From: Rhodobacterales bacterium 34-62-10 | GTDB lineage: Bacteria > Pseudomonadota > Alphaproteobacteria > Rhodobacterales > Rhodobacteraceae | NCBI GenBank assembly: GCA_002282555.1 | Contig: NCJR01000100.1 | Location: forward strand, 1-7,114 | Length of the DNA: 7,114 bases | Direction: 5' to 3' | Notes under the pieces: model-generated | The model's database searches: none | The model's input: the letters and a program-made list of their open reading frames with translations, nothing else | What the model was told of the DNA's origin: nothing | Shown: one piece after another, positions 1 to 5,874 of the stretch | Layout: each line of letters begins with the position of its first letter | How positions within the stretch are numbered: the first letter of the stretch is position 1 | Program-made: the position numbers and the translations under genes

Positions 1-362
1 CAGCGGATCACCCAGACGTCATAGCGCGGATGATCCAGCGCGTTCAGCGCCGGGGCAGATGCGATCATCCAGCCGCGAAACAATGGCTCCGGATCACCTT
101 CATGGCGCAGGGTGACAAAAGAAAAGGCATCGCCTGCGGGATTGCCAACGGGGTAGCGGCACTCACCCAACTCGACCTGCATGCGCCACGCCGCCTGACC
201 GGTGCCATTATCCAGATCAAGGTCCATCACTTCGCCGTTGATCTTGTCCAGAACCCGCAGCACCGCTCCGGTCCCTGTGGCAGTCTGCACATCCTGCGCC
301 AGCCCCGGCACCGCCGTCGCCAGCATGACCACCACCCCAAGCGTCAGCGGGCGCAGTCTCAT
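1..362 (-). CDS. DUF2155 domain-containing exported protein, 3' end cut by the window edge
   Basis: Reading the minus strand from the ATG at 360-362 gives an open frame of 120 codons to the left edge. Residues 1-22 look like a Sec signal peptide: a basic start (MRLRP), a hydrophobic core, then PGLAQ as the likely cleavage region. The mature part follows the DUF2155 pattern as I know it: LRVLDKINGEVMDLDL, then an ELGECRYP segment with Cys68, then PLFRGWMIASAPALNALDHPRYDVWVIR, after which the cut codon begins TG, consistent with the Cys usual there. Two cysteines in an exported protein suggest a disulfide. The start overlaps the mlaD stop in an ATGA arrangement, so translation is probably coupled to mlaD. 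The molecular function of DUF2155 proteins is not established to my knowledge. A neighbourhood with mlaD and a complex I subunit is, as I recall, common in this order. I am confident of the family and not of any function. Confidence 0.85.
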   Translation of the reverse strand, partial: MRLRPLTLGVVVMLATAVPGLAQDVQTATGTGAVLRVLDKINGEVMDLDLDNGTGQAAWRMQVELGECRYPVGNPAGDAFSFVTLRHEGDPEPLFRGWMIASAPALNALDHPRYDVWVIR

Positions 363-811
363 TCCGTCTCACCCTCGCCCGAGACGAATTTCATCAACAG
401 CGAGACCAGACTGACCGCGCCCTGTGTATCGATGATCTCATCGCCAGGATTCAGGTTGAAGGGCGACCCGCCGGGGACCAGTTCCACGAAATTGCCCCCC
501 AAAAGACCCTCCGAGGAGATCACGATGGCGCTGTCATCCGGCAAGGCGATCCCGTCCAGCACGGTGATCGTGGTATCGGCGCGGAATGTCTCGGGGTTCA
601 AGGCCACTTCGGTGACCGTGCCCACCTTGACGCCTGCCAGCCGCACATCCGTGCCCACATTGATCCCTTCCAACGAGCGGAAGGAGGCGGTCAGCGGATA
701 CCCGGTGGTGGGCGAGGACAGTCCCGTCACCTGTCCCGCATAAATCAGGAACCCGGCTGCCACAGCCAGAACAGCAGCGCCCACGGCAACTTCGGTTTTT
801 GTTTCGGACAT
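359..811 (-). CDS. mlaD: MlaD-type MCE-domain lipid transport protein
   Basis: This 150-residue protein has the MlaD layout. A short cytoplasmic N-terminus is followed by one membrane segment at about residues 8-26. An MCE domain at about 37-115 contains the fold's conserved blocks: the SFRSLEGINVGTDVRLAGVKVG stretch (45-64) and SEGLLGGNFVELVPGG (100-115). A short hydrophobic helix (GAVSLVSLLMKFV) lies near the C-terminus. In known Mla systems MlaD hexamers sit on the inner membrane ABC complex MlaFEDB and pass phospholipids between it and periplasmic MlaC. This copy is slightly shorter than the E. coli protein. No mlaE, mlaF or mlaC gene is visible here, so the partners must be encoded elsewhere. 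The start is supported by GAGGAG six bases upstream. It lies 21 bases after the NDUFA12 gene and overlaps the DUF2155 start, so all three are probably cotranscribed. Confidence 0.92.
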   Translation of the reverse strand: MSETKTEVAVGAAVLAVAAGFLIYAGQVTGLSSPTTGYPLTASFRSLEGINVGTDVRLAGVKVGTVTEVALNPETFRADTTITVLDGIALPDDSAIVISSEGLLGGNFVELVPGGSPFNLNPGDEIIDTQGAVSLVSLLMKFVSGEGETE

Positions 812-832
812 GAATCGCTCCTCAGCCGCGGC

Positions 833-1216
833 TCATTCCGGGGTCCAGGGCTCGTAATCCTTGCGCGCCGCGGGTTGTGCGCGCCGGATCGACCCTGCGG
901 GCGCATAGGCCAGCGCCGTGCCGGTCAGGTTCTCCTGATGCGGCTTCTCCCAAGCCTTGTGGACCATCGGCTTATCCTTCGGTGTGTCCTTGAAGGTGTG
1001 ATGCAGCCAGCCGTGCCAATCCGGGCTGATCCGGCTCGCCTCAACCTCACCGTTGAAGATCACCCAGCGCCGCTTGCCGTCCTTGGTGGTGTAAAAGGCG
1101 TTGCCCTGCGCATCCTCGCCCACCTTGACGCCGCGCCGCCATGTGTAGAATTGCGTGTTGAGGGTCTGGCCGTTCCACCAGGTCACCGCGCGCAAGAGCG
1201 TGTTCAGAATGCCCAT
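833..1216 (-). CDS. NADH:ubiquinone oxidoreductase subunit NDUFA12
   Basis: This 127-residue soluble protein matches the NDUFA12/B17.2 family. NDUFA12 is an accessory subunit on the peripheral arm of respiratory complex I, found in mitochondria and in alphaproteobacteria. The family signature is clear: a [26 protein letters not shown] region at 32-57, followed by [15 protein letters not shown] (60-74). The C-terminal part, with [10 protein letters not shown] and then [10 protein letters not shown], also fits. The length is normal. There is no signal peptide or membrane segment, consistent with a location on the cytoplasmic side. GGAGG about six bases before the ATG supports the start. It is the first gene of an apparent three-gene unit with mlaD and the DUF2155 gene. 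The main complex I operon is not in this window, so this subunit is encoded apart from its complex. Confidence 0.95.
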   Translation of the reverse strand: MGILNTLLRAVTWWNGQTLNTQFYTWRRGVKVGEDAQGNAFYTTKDGKRRWVIFNGEVEASRISPDWHGWLHHTFKDTPKDKPMVHKAWEKPHQENLTGTALAYAPAGSIRRAQPAARKDYEPWTPE

Positions 1217-1378
1217 CGAAGCCTCCGCTATTCGTTCGTCCTGCTATGCCCCAAGCGCGCGCCAAGGTCCAGTGACAAGCGCAGCTGGATGGCAAAGGGC
1301 CGCGCCTTCAAACGGCACGGCCCTGCAATTCTTCTTGCCACAAATATCCAAATTCACCCCGTCCCACGGCGCGCCGGA
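1217..1378. other. clpX to NDUFA12 intergenic region
   Basis: This 162-base gap between two minus-strand genes carries the clpX terminator-like hairpin (1297-1323). About 80 bases lie between that hairpin and the NDUFA12 start, where a promoter for the NDUFA12-mlaD-DUF2155 unit should be. The best pair I see on the minus strand is TGGACC, 17 bases, CATAGC, which matches the consensus poorly, so I do not call it. No small gene is evident. Confidence 0.5.
1294..1323 (-). terminator. Probable intrinsic terminator of clpX
   Basis: On the minus strand GGGCCGTGCC (1323-1314), a 7-base loop and GGCGCGGCCC (1306-1297) form a 10-bp stem with a single G-U pair, followed by TTT (1296-1294). It begins 55 bases after the clpX stop and precedes the next gene. 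The stem is strong but the T run is only three bases, so termination may be partial. Confidence 0.6.
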
Positions 1379-2641
1379 TCAGGCCGAGGCGCCTTCCTTC
1401 TTGGGTTCGGCATAGATCATCAGCGGCTGTGCCGCGGAAATCGCGGCTTCCTCGTTGACCAGCACCTCATCGACATTGGCCATGCCCGGCAGGTCGAACA
1501 TCGTGTTCAGCAGAATGTCCTCCAGGATCGAGCGCAACCCGCGCGCCCCGGTCTTGCGCTGGATCGCGCGTTTGGCAATGGCGGTCAGCGCGTCCTCGGT
1601 GAAGGTCAGCTTGACATTCTCCAGCTCGAACAGCCGCTGATACTGTTTCACCAGCGCGTTCTTGGGCTGGGTCAGGATCGTGACCAGGGCGTCTTCGTCC
1701 AGATCTTCCAATGTGGCGATCACGGGCAGACGGCCCACGAATTCCGGGATCAGACCGAATTTCAGCAGGTCTTCGGGTTCCAGATCCTTGAAGGTCTCAC
1801 CGACGCGGCGGGTGTCAGGGTCCTTGACATCGGCGCCAAAGCCCATCGCGCTGCCCTTGTTGCGCTGCGCGATGATCCGGTCCAGCCCGGCGAACGCGCC
1901 GCCGCAGATGAACAGGATATTCGTGGTATCGACCTGCAGGAATTCCTGTTGCGGATGCTTGCGCCCGCCGTGCGGCGGGACCGAGGCGACGGTGCCTTCC
2001 ATCAACTTCAACAATGCCTGCTGCACCCCCTCGCCCGACACGTCACGGGTGATCGAAGGGTTCTCGGACTTGCGGGTGATCTTGTCGACCTCGTCGATAT
2101 AGACGATGCCGCGCTGCGCACGCTCGACATTATATTCGGACGATTGCAGCAGCTTGAGGATGATATTCTCCACATCCTCGCCGACATAACCAGCTTCCGT
2201 CAATGTGGTCGCATCGGCCATGGTGAAGGGCACGTCCAATATCCGCGCCAAGGTCTGCGCCAGCAGCGTCTTGCCGCAACCCGTCGGTCCGATCAGCAGG
2301 ATATTCGACTTGGACAGTTCGATATCGCTGGTTTTCGAGGAGTGGTTGAGCCGCTTGTAATGGTTGTGCACCGCAACCGAGAGGACCTTCTTGGCCTTCT
2401 GCTGCCCGATGACATAATCATCCAGCACCGCGCAAATATCCTTGGGTGTTGGCACTCCGTCGGTCGCCTTGAGCCCTGCGCTTTTGGTTTCTTCGCGGAT
2501 GATGTCCATGCACAGTTCAACGCATTCATCGCAGATGAACACCGTGGGACCCGCGATCAGCTTACGCACCTCATGCTGGCTTTTTCCGCAAAAGCTGCAG
2601 TAGAGGGTGTTCTTGCTGTCGCCGCTGGAATTCGTCGCCAT
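1379..2641 (-). CDS. clpX: ATP-dependent Clp protease ATP-binding subunit ClpX
   Basis: This is a complete 420-residue ClpX, the AAA+ unfoldase that recognises tagged or specific substrates, unfolds them and feeds them into ClpP. The N-terminal zinc-binding domain has Cys15, Cys18, Cys37 and Cys40 (CSFC and CDEC). The ATPase module shows Walker A GPTGCGKT (118-125), the pore-1 loop GYVGED (151-156), Walker [10 protein letters not shown] (179-187), the [19 protein letters not shown] block (199-217), a probable arginine finger in EFVGR (Arg304) and sensor-2 GARGLR (365-370). The ClpP-contacting loop reads MGF (266-268), where E. coli has IGF. The start is supported by AAGGGA shortly upstream. 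It lies 141 bases downstream of clpP on the same strand, but a hairpin and a possible promoter separate them. Identity is essentially certain. Confidence 0.99.
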   Translation of the reverse strand: MATNSSGDSKNTLYCSFCGKSQHEVRKLIAGPTVFICDECVELCMDIIREETKSAGLKATDGVPTPKDICAVLDDYVIGQQKAKKVLSVAVHNHYKRLNHSSKTSDIELSKSNILLIGPTGCGKTLLAQTLARILDVPFTMADATTLTEAGYVGEDVENIILKLLQSSEYNVERAQRGIVYIDEVDKITRKSENPSITRDVSGEGVQQALLKLMEGTVASVPPHGGRKHPQQEFLQVDTTNILFICGGAFAGLDRIIAQRNKGSAMGFGADVKDPDTRRVGETFKDLEPEDLLKFGLIPEFVGRLPVIATLEDLDEDALVTILTQPKNALVKQYQRLFELENVKLTFTEDALTAIAKRAIQRKTGARGLRSILEDILLNTMFDLPGMANVDEVLVNEEAAISAAQPLMIYAEPKKEGASA

Positions 2642-2710
2642 ATCGTCCCTTTCAGGCCTTGTCTTTTCGTGTCTCGACTGGGCCAGCCGACCTCTGCGTC
2701 ACAAGGCACA

Positions 2711-2739
2711 AGCTTAGGCCAGCCCCGGCGCAGTCACAA
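2711..2739 (-). promoter_or_regulatory. Candidate clpX promoter
   Basis: On the minus strand TTGTGA (2739-2734), a 17-base spacer and TAAGCT (2716-2711) form a weak sigma-70-like pair about 70 bases upstream of the clpX start. It lies just after the hairpin that follows clpP. The match to consensus is only 4/6 and 3/6. The -35 element is one half of an 11-base inverted repeat (TCACA-A-TGTGA, 2734-2744), which could be an operator or chance. Spacing and position are the main support. Confidence 0.3.
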
Positions 2740-2743
2740 TGTG

Positions 2744-2769
2744 AAAATTGCCCCGCCCGGCAAGGGGCA
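2744..2769 (-). terminator. Terminator-like hairpin after clpP
   Basis: On the minus strand TGCCCC (2769-2764), a 9-base loop and GGGGCA (2754-2749) form a perfect 6-bp stem, directly followed by ATTTT (2748-2744). It starts 13 bases after the clpP stop. An alternative stem, TTGCC with GGCAA, overlaps it. It probably ends or attenuates the clpP transcript before clpX; read-through into clpX cannot be excluded. Confidence 0.55.
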
Positions 2770-2782
2770 GGACAACAAACTG

Positions 2783-3415
2783 TTACGCTTTGACCTCATC
2801 GGCCTTGCCACGGCTTTCGACAATCTCGTCGATCAGGCCCCATTCCTTGGCGTCCTCGGCGGACATGAAATTGTCCCGCTCCAGCGCCGCCTCGACCTTT
2901 TTCAAGGGCTGGCCGGTATGCTTGACGTAGATTTCGTTCAGCCGGTTCTTCAGCTTCTGGGTCTCGGCCGCGTGGATCATGATATCCGTGGCCTGCCCCT
3001 GATACCCGCCAGAGGGCTGGTGCACCATCACCCGGCTGTTGGGCAAGGAGAAGCGCATCCCCTTTTCGCCTGCGGTCAGCAACAGCGAGCCCATCGAGGC
3101 CGCCTGCCCCACCACAAGGGTCGAGACCTTGGGTTTGATATATTGCATCGTGTCATAGATCGACAAACCGCTGGTGACGACACCGCCGGGGCTGTTGATA
3201 TACATGCTGATTTCCTTGGACGGATTCTCCGCCTCAAGGTGCAGAAGCTGGGCCACGATCAGGCTGGACATGCCGTCATGCACGGGACCGGACAGAAAGA
3301 TGATCCGCTCCTTGAGCAGCCGCGAGAAGATGTCATAGGCGCGCTCGCCCCGGCTGGTCTGTTCGACCACCATGGGAACAAGGGTATTCATGTAAGTGTC
3401 GATAGGGTCTCTCAT
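2783..3415 (-). CDS. clpP: ATP-dependent Clp protease proteolytic subunit ClpP
   Basis: ClpP is the tetradecameric serine peptidase that degrades proteins delivered by ClpX or ClpA. From the start chosen here it has 210 residues, close to the usual length. The catalytic triad is intact: Ser107 in GQAASMG, His132 in MVHQPSGG and Asp181 in ERDNFMSA. The serine-to-histidine and histidine-to-aspartate spacings (25 and 49 residues) equal those of the E. coli enzyme. An ATG ten codons upstream (3443-3445) is also in frame, giving 220 residues. I prefer the ATG at 3413-3415 because a CAGG sequence sits five bases before it, the upstream ATG has no recognisable ribosome binding site, and proteins of this order usually begin with M-K/R-D-P as here. 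A third ATG lies eight codons further in. No trigger factor gene lies upstream; the adjacent gene is divergent. Confidence 0.98.
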   Translation of the reverse strand: MRDPIDTYMNTLVPMVVEQTSRGERAYDIFSRLLKERIIFLSGPVHDGMSSLIVAQLLHLEAENPSKEISMYINSPGGVVTSGLSIYDTMQYIKPKVSTLVVGQAASMGSLLLTAGEKGMRFSLPNSRVMVHQPSGGYQGQATDIMIHAAETQKLKNRLNEIYVKHTGQPLKKVEAALERDNFMSAEDAKEWGLIDEIVESRGKADEVKA

Positions 3416-3469
3416 ATCGGCCTGCCTGCTGCTGAGTTTTGTCATCCATAGTCTTCAGGTGTTACCGGA

Positions 3470-3498
3470 GTCTTAGTCTTGCGCCCACCGGCCTGCAA
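3470..3498 (-). promoter_or_regulatory. Candidate clpP promoter
   Basis: On the minus strand TTGCAG (3498-3493, preceded by C to give CTTG), a 17-base spacer and TAAGAC (3475-3470) are placed so that a transcript would begin near 3463, about 50 bases before the preferred clpP start. Both hexamers match the sigma-70 consensus at only 3/6. The CTTG could instead reflect a heat-shock sigma factor, which would make sense for clpP, but I see no convincing matching -10 element. Confidence 0.25.
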
Positions 3499-3503
3499 GG
3501 GGC

Positions 3504-3523
3504 GGCGGGGATTTATCCCTGCC
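3504..3523. repeat. GC-rich hairpin in the clpP upstream region
   Basis: GGCGGGG (3504-3510) and CCCTGCC (3517-3523) pair with one G-U, and an extra A-T pair closes a TTTA loop, giving an 8-bp stem. It lies just upstream of the candidate clpP promoter. It has no T run on either strand. It may be chance in GC-rich DNA. Confidence 0.35.
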
Positions 3524-3556
3524 CAAAGCCCGGTCCGCACCGTCATATTCCGGCAA

Positions 3557-3593
3557 TTGAACAGGCGGCAGACCACGCTAGGTGCCTGTTCAA
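3557..3593. repeat. Perfect 10-bp inverted repeat between clpP and the photolyase-like gene
   Basis: TTGAACAGGC at 3557-3566 is repeated exactly in inverse at 3584-3593, with a 17-base spacer. It ends 32 bases before the photolyase start. A third GTTCAA lies at 3615-3620. A dyad of this size between divergent promoters suggests an operator for a dimeric or cooperatively binding regulator, or a hairpin in the photolyase leader. It does not match the GTTC-N7-GTTC LexA box described for Rhodobacter, and I do not recognise the regulator. Confidence 0.6.
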
Positions 3594-3625
3594 GATCAGG
3601 TTTCGCGAAGGAAAGTTCAAACGTC

Positions 3626-4870
3626 ATGGGTCACGGCACGGTTCAGGATTTCATCCCCACACGCACCGCCGGGCTGGAACGGCTGTCGCGGTTCCTTCCC
3701 CATGCAGGTGCCGATTACGCAAGGATGCGCAACCACGATCTTGGCGCGGGTCTGCATGTCCATGTCTCGTCCTTGTCGCCATGGATCAGGCACCGTCTGC
3801 TGACCGAGGCCGAGGTGCTGGAGGCGGTACTGGCCCGTCATTCCCCCAACGCCGCCGAGAAATTCGTGCAGGAGGTGTATTGGCGCACCTATTGGAAGGG
3901 CTGGTTGGAACAGCGCCCCGCCGTATGGGAAATGTATCAGCGAGGCCTGCGCGCCGCCTTGGACCGGGTCCAGACCCAATCCGGTTTGCGCAGCAACTGG
4001 GCCGATGCCTGCACCGGGCAGACCGGGATCGACGCGTTCGATCACTGGGCGCAGGAATTGGTGCAGACCGGCTATCTGCATAATCATGCGCGCATGTGGT
4101 TCGCCTCGATCTGGATTTTCACCTTGCGCCTGCCATGGGAATTGGGCGCGGATTTCTTTCTGCGCCATCTGCTGGACGGCGATCCTGCGTCGAACACGCT
4201 CAGCTGGCGCTGGGTGGCCGGCTTGCAGACCAAGGGCAAGACCTATCTGGCGCGGGCTGACAACATCGAAACCTACACCGGCGGGCGCTTTCGTCCCAAG
4301 GGCTTGGCAAGCGTGGCTGTGCCACTGGATGGCCCCGACGCGCCGCGCGTGCCGTTGCCCCTGCCGCAGACCCTCGATCCAAGCCGATCCTGCGCGCTTT
4401 TGCTGCATGACGACGACCTCAGCCCCGCATATCTGTTCGATCAGGGGCTTACCCCGGTCGCCACCGCCTGTCTTGTCACGGCGCGCGACCGCAGCCCCCT
4501 CCATGTCGCCCCCCATCTTGAACGGTTCGTGACAGGTGCGATGGCCGATGTGACCACAAGATGGGCTGACCGGCTTGGCCCCCTGACCCCTGCCCTCACC
4601 GGGATCGAGGCTGTGGTCGACTGGGCTCGTGGCACCGGGGCGCGCCAGATCGTCACGCCCCATGCGCCCATCGGCCCGAATGCCACGGCACTCAGGACGT
4701 TGGAGGCCGCTTTGAACCCGGACGGTATCCGCCTTGTTCGCCTGCAACGCCCCTTTGACAGCGCGGCCTGGCCCCATGCCACAGCGGGGTTCTTCAAGTT
4801 CAAAGAGAAGATCCCCGCCTTGATCGGCAGCTTGAAGGGGATCGGCCTGGTGTCATCCGGTCGGAATTGA
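3626..4870 (+). CDS. Photolyase/cryptochrome-family FAD protein with reversed domain order
   Basis: This 414-residue protein carries the FAD-binding helical domain of the photolyase/cryptochrome family at its N-terminus. Visible motifs are HVSSLSPWIRHR (46-57, the FAD phosphate-binding region), GQTGIDAF (131-138), TGYLHNHARM (148-157) and DGDPASNTLSWRW (184-196). Asn190 aligns with E. coli photolyase Asn378, which faces flavin N5. Trp194 and Trp171 align with Trp382 and Trp359 of the electron-transfer triad; no clear equivalent of Trp306 is seen. Photolyases normally begin with an alpha/beta antenna domain. Here it is absent from the N-terminus, and residues 250-400 instead look alpha/beta: SCALLLHDDDLS, VATACLVTA, a helical stretch, GARQIVTPHAPI and IRLVRLQRPF, ending GFFKFKEKIP. 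The ATG at 3626 is preceded by AAGGAAA at a slightly long spacing (about 11 bases). Repair activity is plausible but unproven; it could be a photosensor. Confidence 0.85.
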   Translation: MGHGTVQDFIPTRTAGLERLSRFLPHAGADYARMRNHDLGAGLHVHVSSLSPWIRHRLLTEAEVLEAVLARHSPNAAEKFVQEVYWRTYWKGWLEQRPAVWEMYQRGLRAALDRVQTQSGLRSNWADACTGQTGIDAFDHWAQELVQTGYLHNHARMWFASIWIFTLRLPWELGADFFLRHLLDGDPASNTLSWRWVAGLQTKGKTYLARADNIETYTGGRFRPKGLASVAVPLDGPDAPRVPLPLPQTLDPSRSCALLLHDDDLSPAYLFDQGLTPVATACLVTARDRSPLHVAPHLERFVTGAMADVTTRWADRLGPLTPALTGIEAVVDWARGTGARQIVTPHAPIGPNATALRTLEAALNPDGIRLVRLQRPFDSAAWPHATAGFFKFKEKIPALIGSLKGIGLVSSGRN

Positions 4871-5722
4871 CAGGCGCAAAGCGTCGGCCATGGCTGCGGC
4901 ATGGGTTTTCACCTTGTCCGCCAGCGTTGTCTCGACCTGATCGGCATCCTGATTGAACTTTTCGAAAAGGGCCAGGTTTCTTCCTGCCTCGAACGTCGAA
5001 AGGGCGGCATCCCCTCTGGTCATTTTGACCTGGGTCCAGAACTCAAGGCTTTGGGTCTGATAATGGTTCAACTGAAAGTAGTCATTCGCCGTAATCGTCT
5101 TTGCCGAATTCGCACCGCGCACCTTGTGTATCGACAGGGCTTGGCCGCGCAACACATCGGTTTTTGCAAACCATTTCGTGTTCCAGTGACTGCCCAAGGC
5201 CGGTTGTCTGTAAAGCAACCCCTCTCGCAGGCTTTTGGGATGGTTGATCTGATCCCTGCATCCGAAATAGGTCCATTGCACATAGATCACGTCAAACCAA
5301 TCAAGCGCGCGCAGCGCCTCGGGAAGCGTGCCGTGCTGTTTGGGAAAGCAGAACTCATCGGCATCCACAGCCAGCAACCAGCGAAACCGTGACCGGATCT
5401 TCTGGGTGCGGAAAACGCGCCTGTAATGATCTGATTGCGCATGTTTCCGGGGATAGGTCACCAATGTCAGTTTTGGCCCGTGGCGCGACGCCAGAATCTT
5501 TTCCCGCGTATCGTCCGTGCTACCGTTATCGATGATGAAAATATGATCCGCGCCCTGCCAGATGTAATGCTCGATCCATTCGTCTACATTCAGGCTTTCA
5601 TTCTTCATGATCGCAAGCACGGCCAGATCCTGACGGCGATCCGGGAAAAGATCAGCCTGCAAAGACCTTGATCTGGCCCGCATGGTACTTGCCCAATTCC
5701 GGGCACGCGTGACGATACTCAT
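4853..5722 (-). CDS. Glycosyltransferase family 2-like (Glyco_tranf_2_4 / GT92-type) protein
   Basis: This 289-residue protein is a GT-A fold glycosyltransferase. It shows LAVLAIMKNE (33-42), HIFIIDNGSTDD (60-71, nucleotide-sugar binding), the metal-binding DAD in LLAVDADEF (116-124), a WNTKWFAKTDV segment (180-190) with His199, and LNHYQTQSLEFW (218-229). These match the group of small bacterial transferases related to GT92. It has no signal peptide or membrane segment, so it probably acts in the cytoplasm on a surface polysaccharide or glycolipid. Donor and acceptor cannot be read from the sequence, and no other polysaccharide genes lie nearby. The ATG at 5720-5722 is the first possible start because an in-frame TGA lies two codons before it; no strong ribosome binding site precedes it, and an ATG at codon 14 is an alternative. 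Its base composition looks lower in GC than its neighbours. Its last six codons overlap the photolyase 3' end tail to tail. Confidence 0.88.
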   Translation of the reverse strand: MSIVTRARNWASTMRARSRSLQADLFPDRRQDLAVLAIMKNESLNVDEWIEHYIWQGADHIFIIDNGSTDDTREKILASRHGPKLTLVTYPRKHAQSDHYRRVFRTQKIRSRFRWLLAVDADEFCFPKQHGTLPEALRALDWFDVIYVQWTYFGCRDQINHPKSLREGLLYRQPALGSHWNTKWFAKTDVLRGQALSIHKVRGANSAKTITANDYFQLNHYQTQSLEFWTQVKMTRGDAALSTFEAGRNLALFEKFNQDADQVETTLADKVKTHAAAMADALRLSIPTG

Positions 5723-5874
5723 TTTTCAGTTTGCCCAGCCACCAGAATTCGCAGAACGACACATCTGCCACAAACCATCAACGCCGCTCAGGGCGCCCGT
5801 TTTCCATCATCACCCCAACGCAAACCGCCCCCCATTTTCACGAGGGGCGGCCGCGTTGTCATACGTCAATCCGT
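5723..5874. other. Intergenic region between fccB and the glycosyltransferase
   Basis: The 152 bases between two minus-strand genes hold the fccB terminator-like hairpin (5825-5850). About 100 bases then precede the glycosyltransferase start. I see no convincing promoter there and no small gene. Confidence 0.5.
5818..5850 (-). terminator. Probable intrinsic terminator of fccB
   Basis: On the minus strand CCGCCCC (5850-5844), a 12-base loop and GGGGCGG (5831-5825) form a perfect 7-bp GC stem, followed by TTTGCGTT. It begins 24 bases after the fccB stop. The T run is interrupted, so efficiency is uncertain. Confidence 0.6.

Larger units (their letters stand above)
3416..3625. other. Divergent clpP / photolyase-like gene regulatory region
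   Basis: These 210 bases must hold promoters for both divergent genes. They contain a candidate clpP promoter (3470-3498), a hairpin in the clpP upstream DNA (3504-3523), a long-spaced perfect inverted repeat (3557-3593) and a third copy of its GTTCAA half-site at 3615-3620. AGTCTT is repeated in tandem at 3469-3480. An in-frame TTG-initiated extension of the photolyase frame begins at 3479, but its translation resembles no protein. No separate gene is evident. Confidence 0.6.

Noticed and set aside
875..3451. An 858-codon open frame on the plus strand running opposite NDUFA12, clpX and clpP
   Set aside because: It lies antisense to clearly conserved genes and reads as low-complexity Leu/Gln/His/Arg-rich sequence with no recognisable domain. 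Such mirror frames are common opposite GC-rich genes with strong third-position bias.
3588..3605. A possible LexA (SOS) box upstream of the photolyase-like gene
   Set aside because: The second GTTC of the GTTC-N7-GTTC pattern is missing; the nearest sequence has the wrong spacing and bases.
3479..3625. A TTG-initiated 49-codon N-terminal extension of the photolyase-like protein
   Set aside because: Its translation has no resemblance to the antenna domain, it runs through the regulatory region and the inverted repeat, and there is a usable ribosome binding site before the ATG at 3626.
3617..4777. A 386-codon minus-strand open frame opposite the photolyase-like gene
   Set aside because: The plus-strand frame carries all the conserved FAD-domain motifs, whereas this frame has none and no plausible start context.
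4888..4909. A hairpin (CCATG ... CATGG followed by TTTT) after the photolyase-like gene
   Set aside because: The stem is only five base pairs, and it lies inside the glycosyltransferase coding sequence, so it is weak evidence for a plus-strand terminator.
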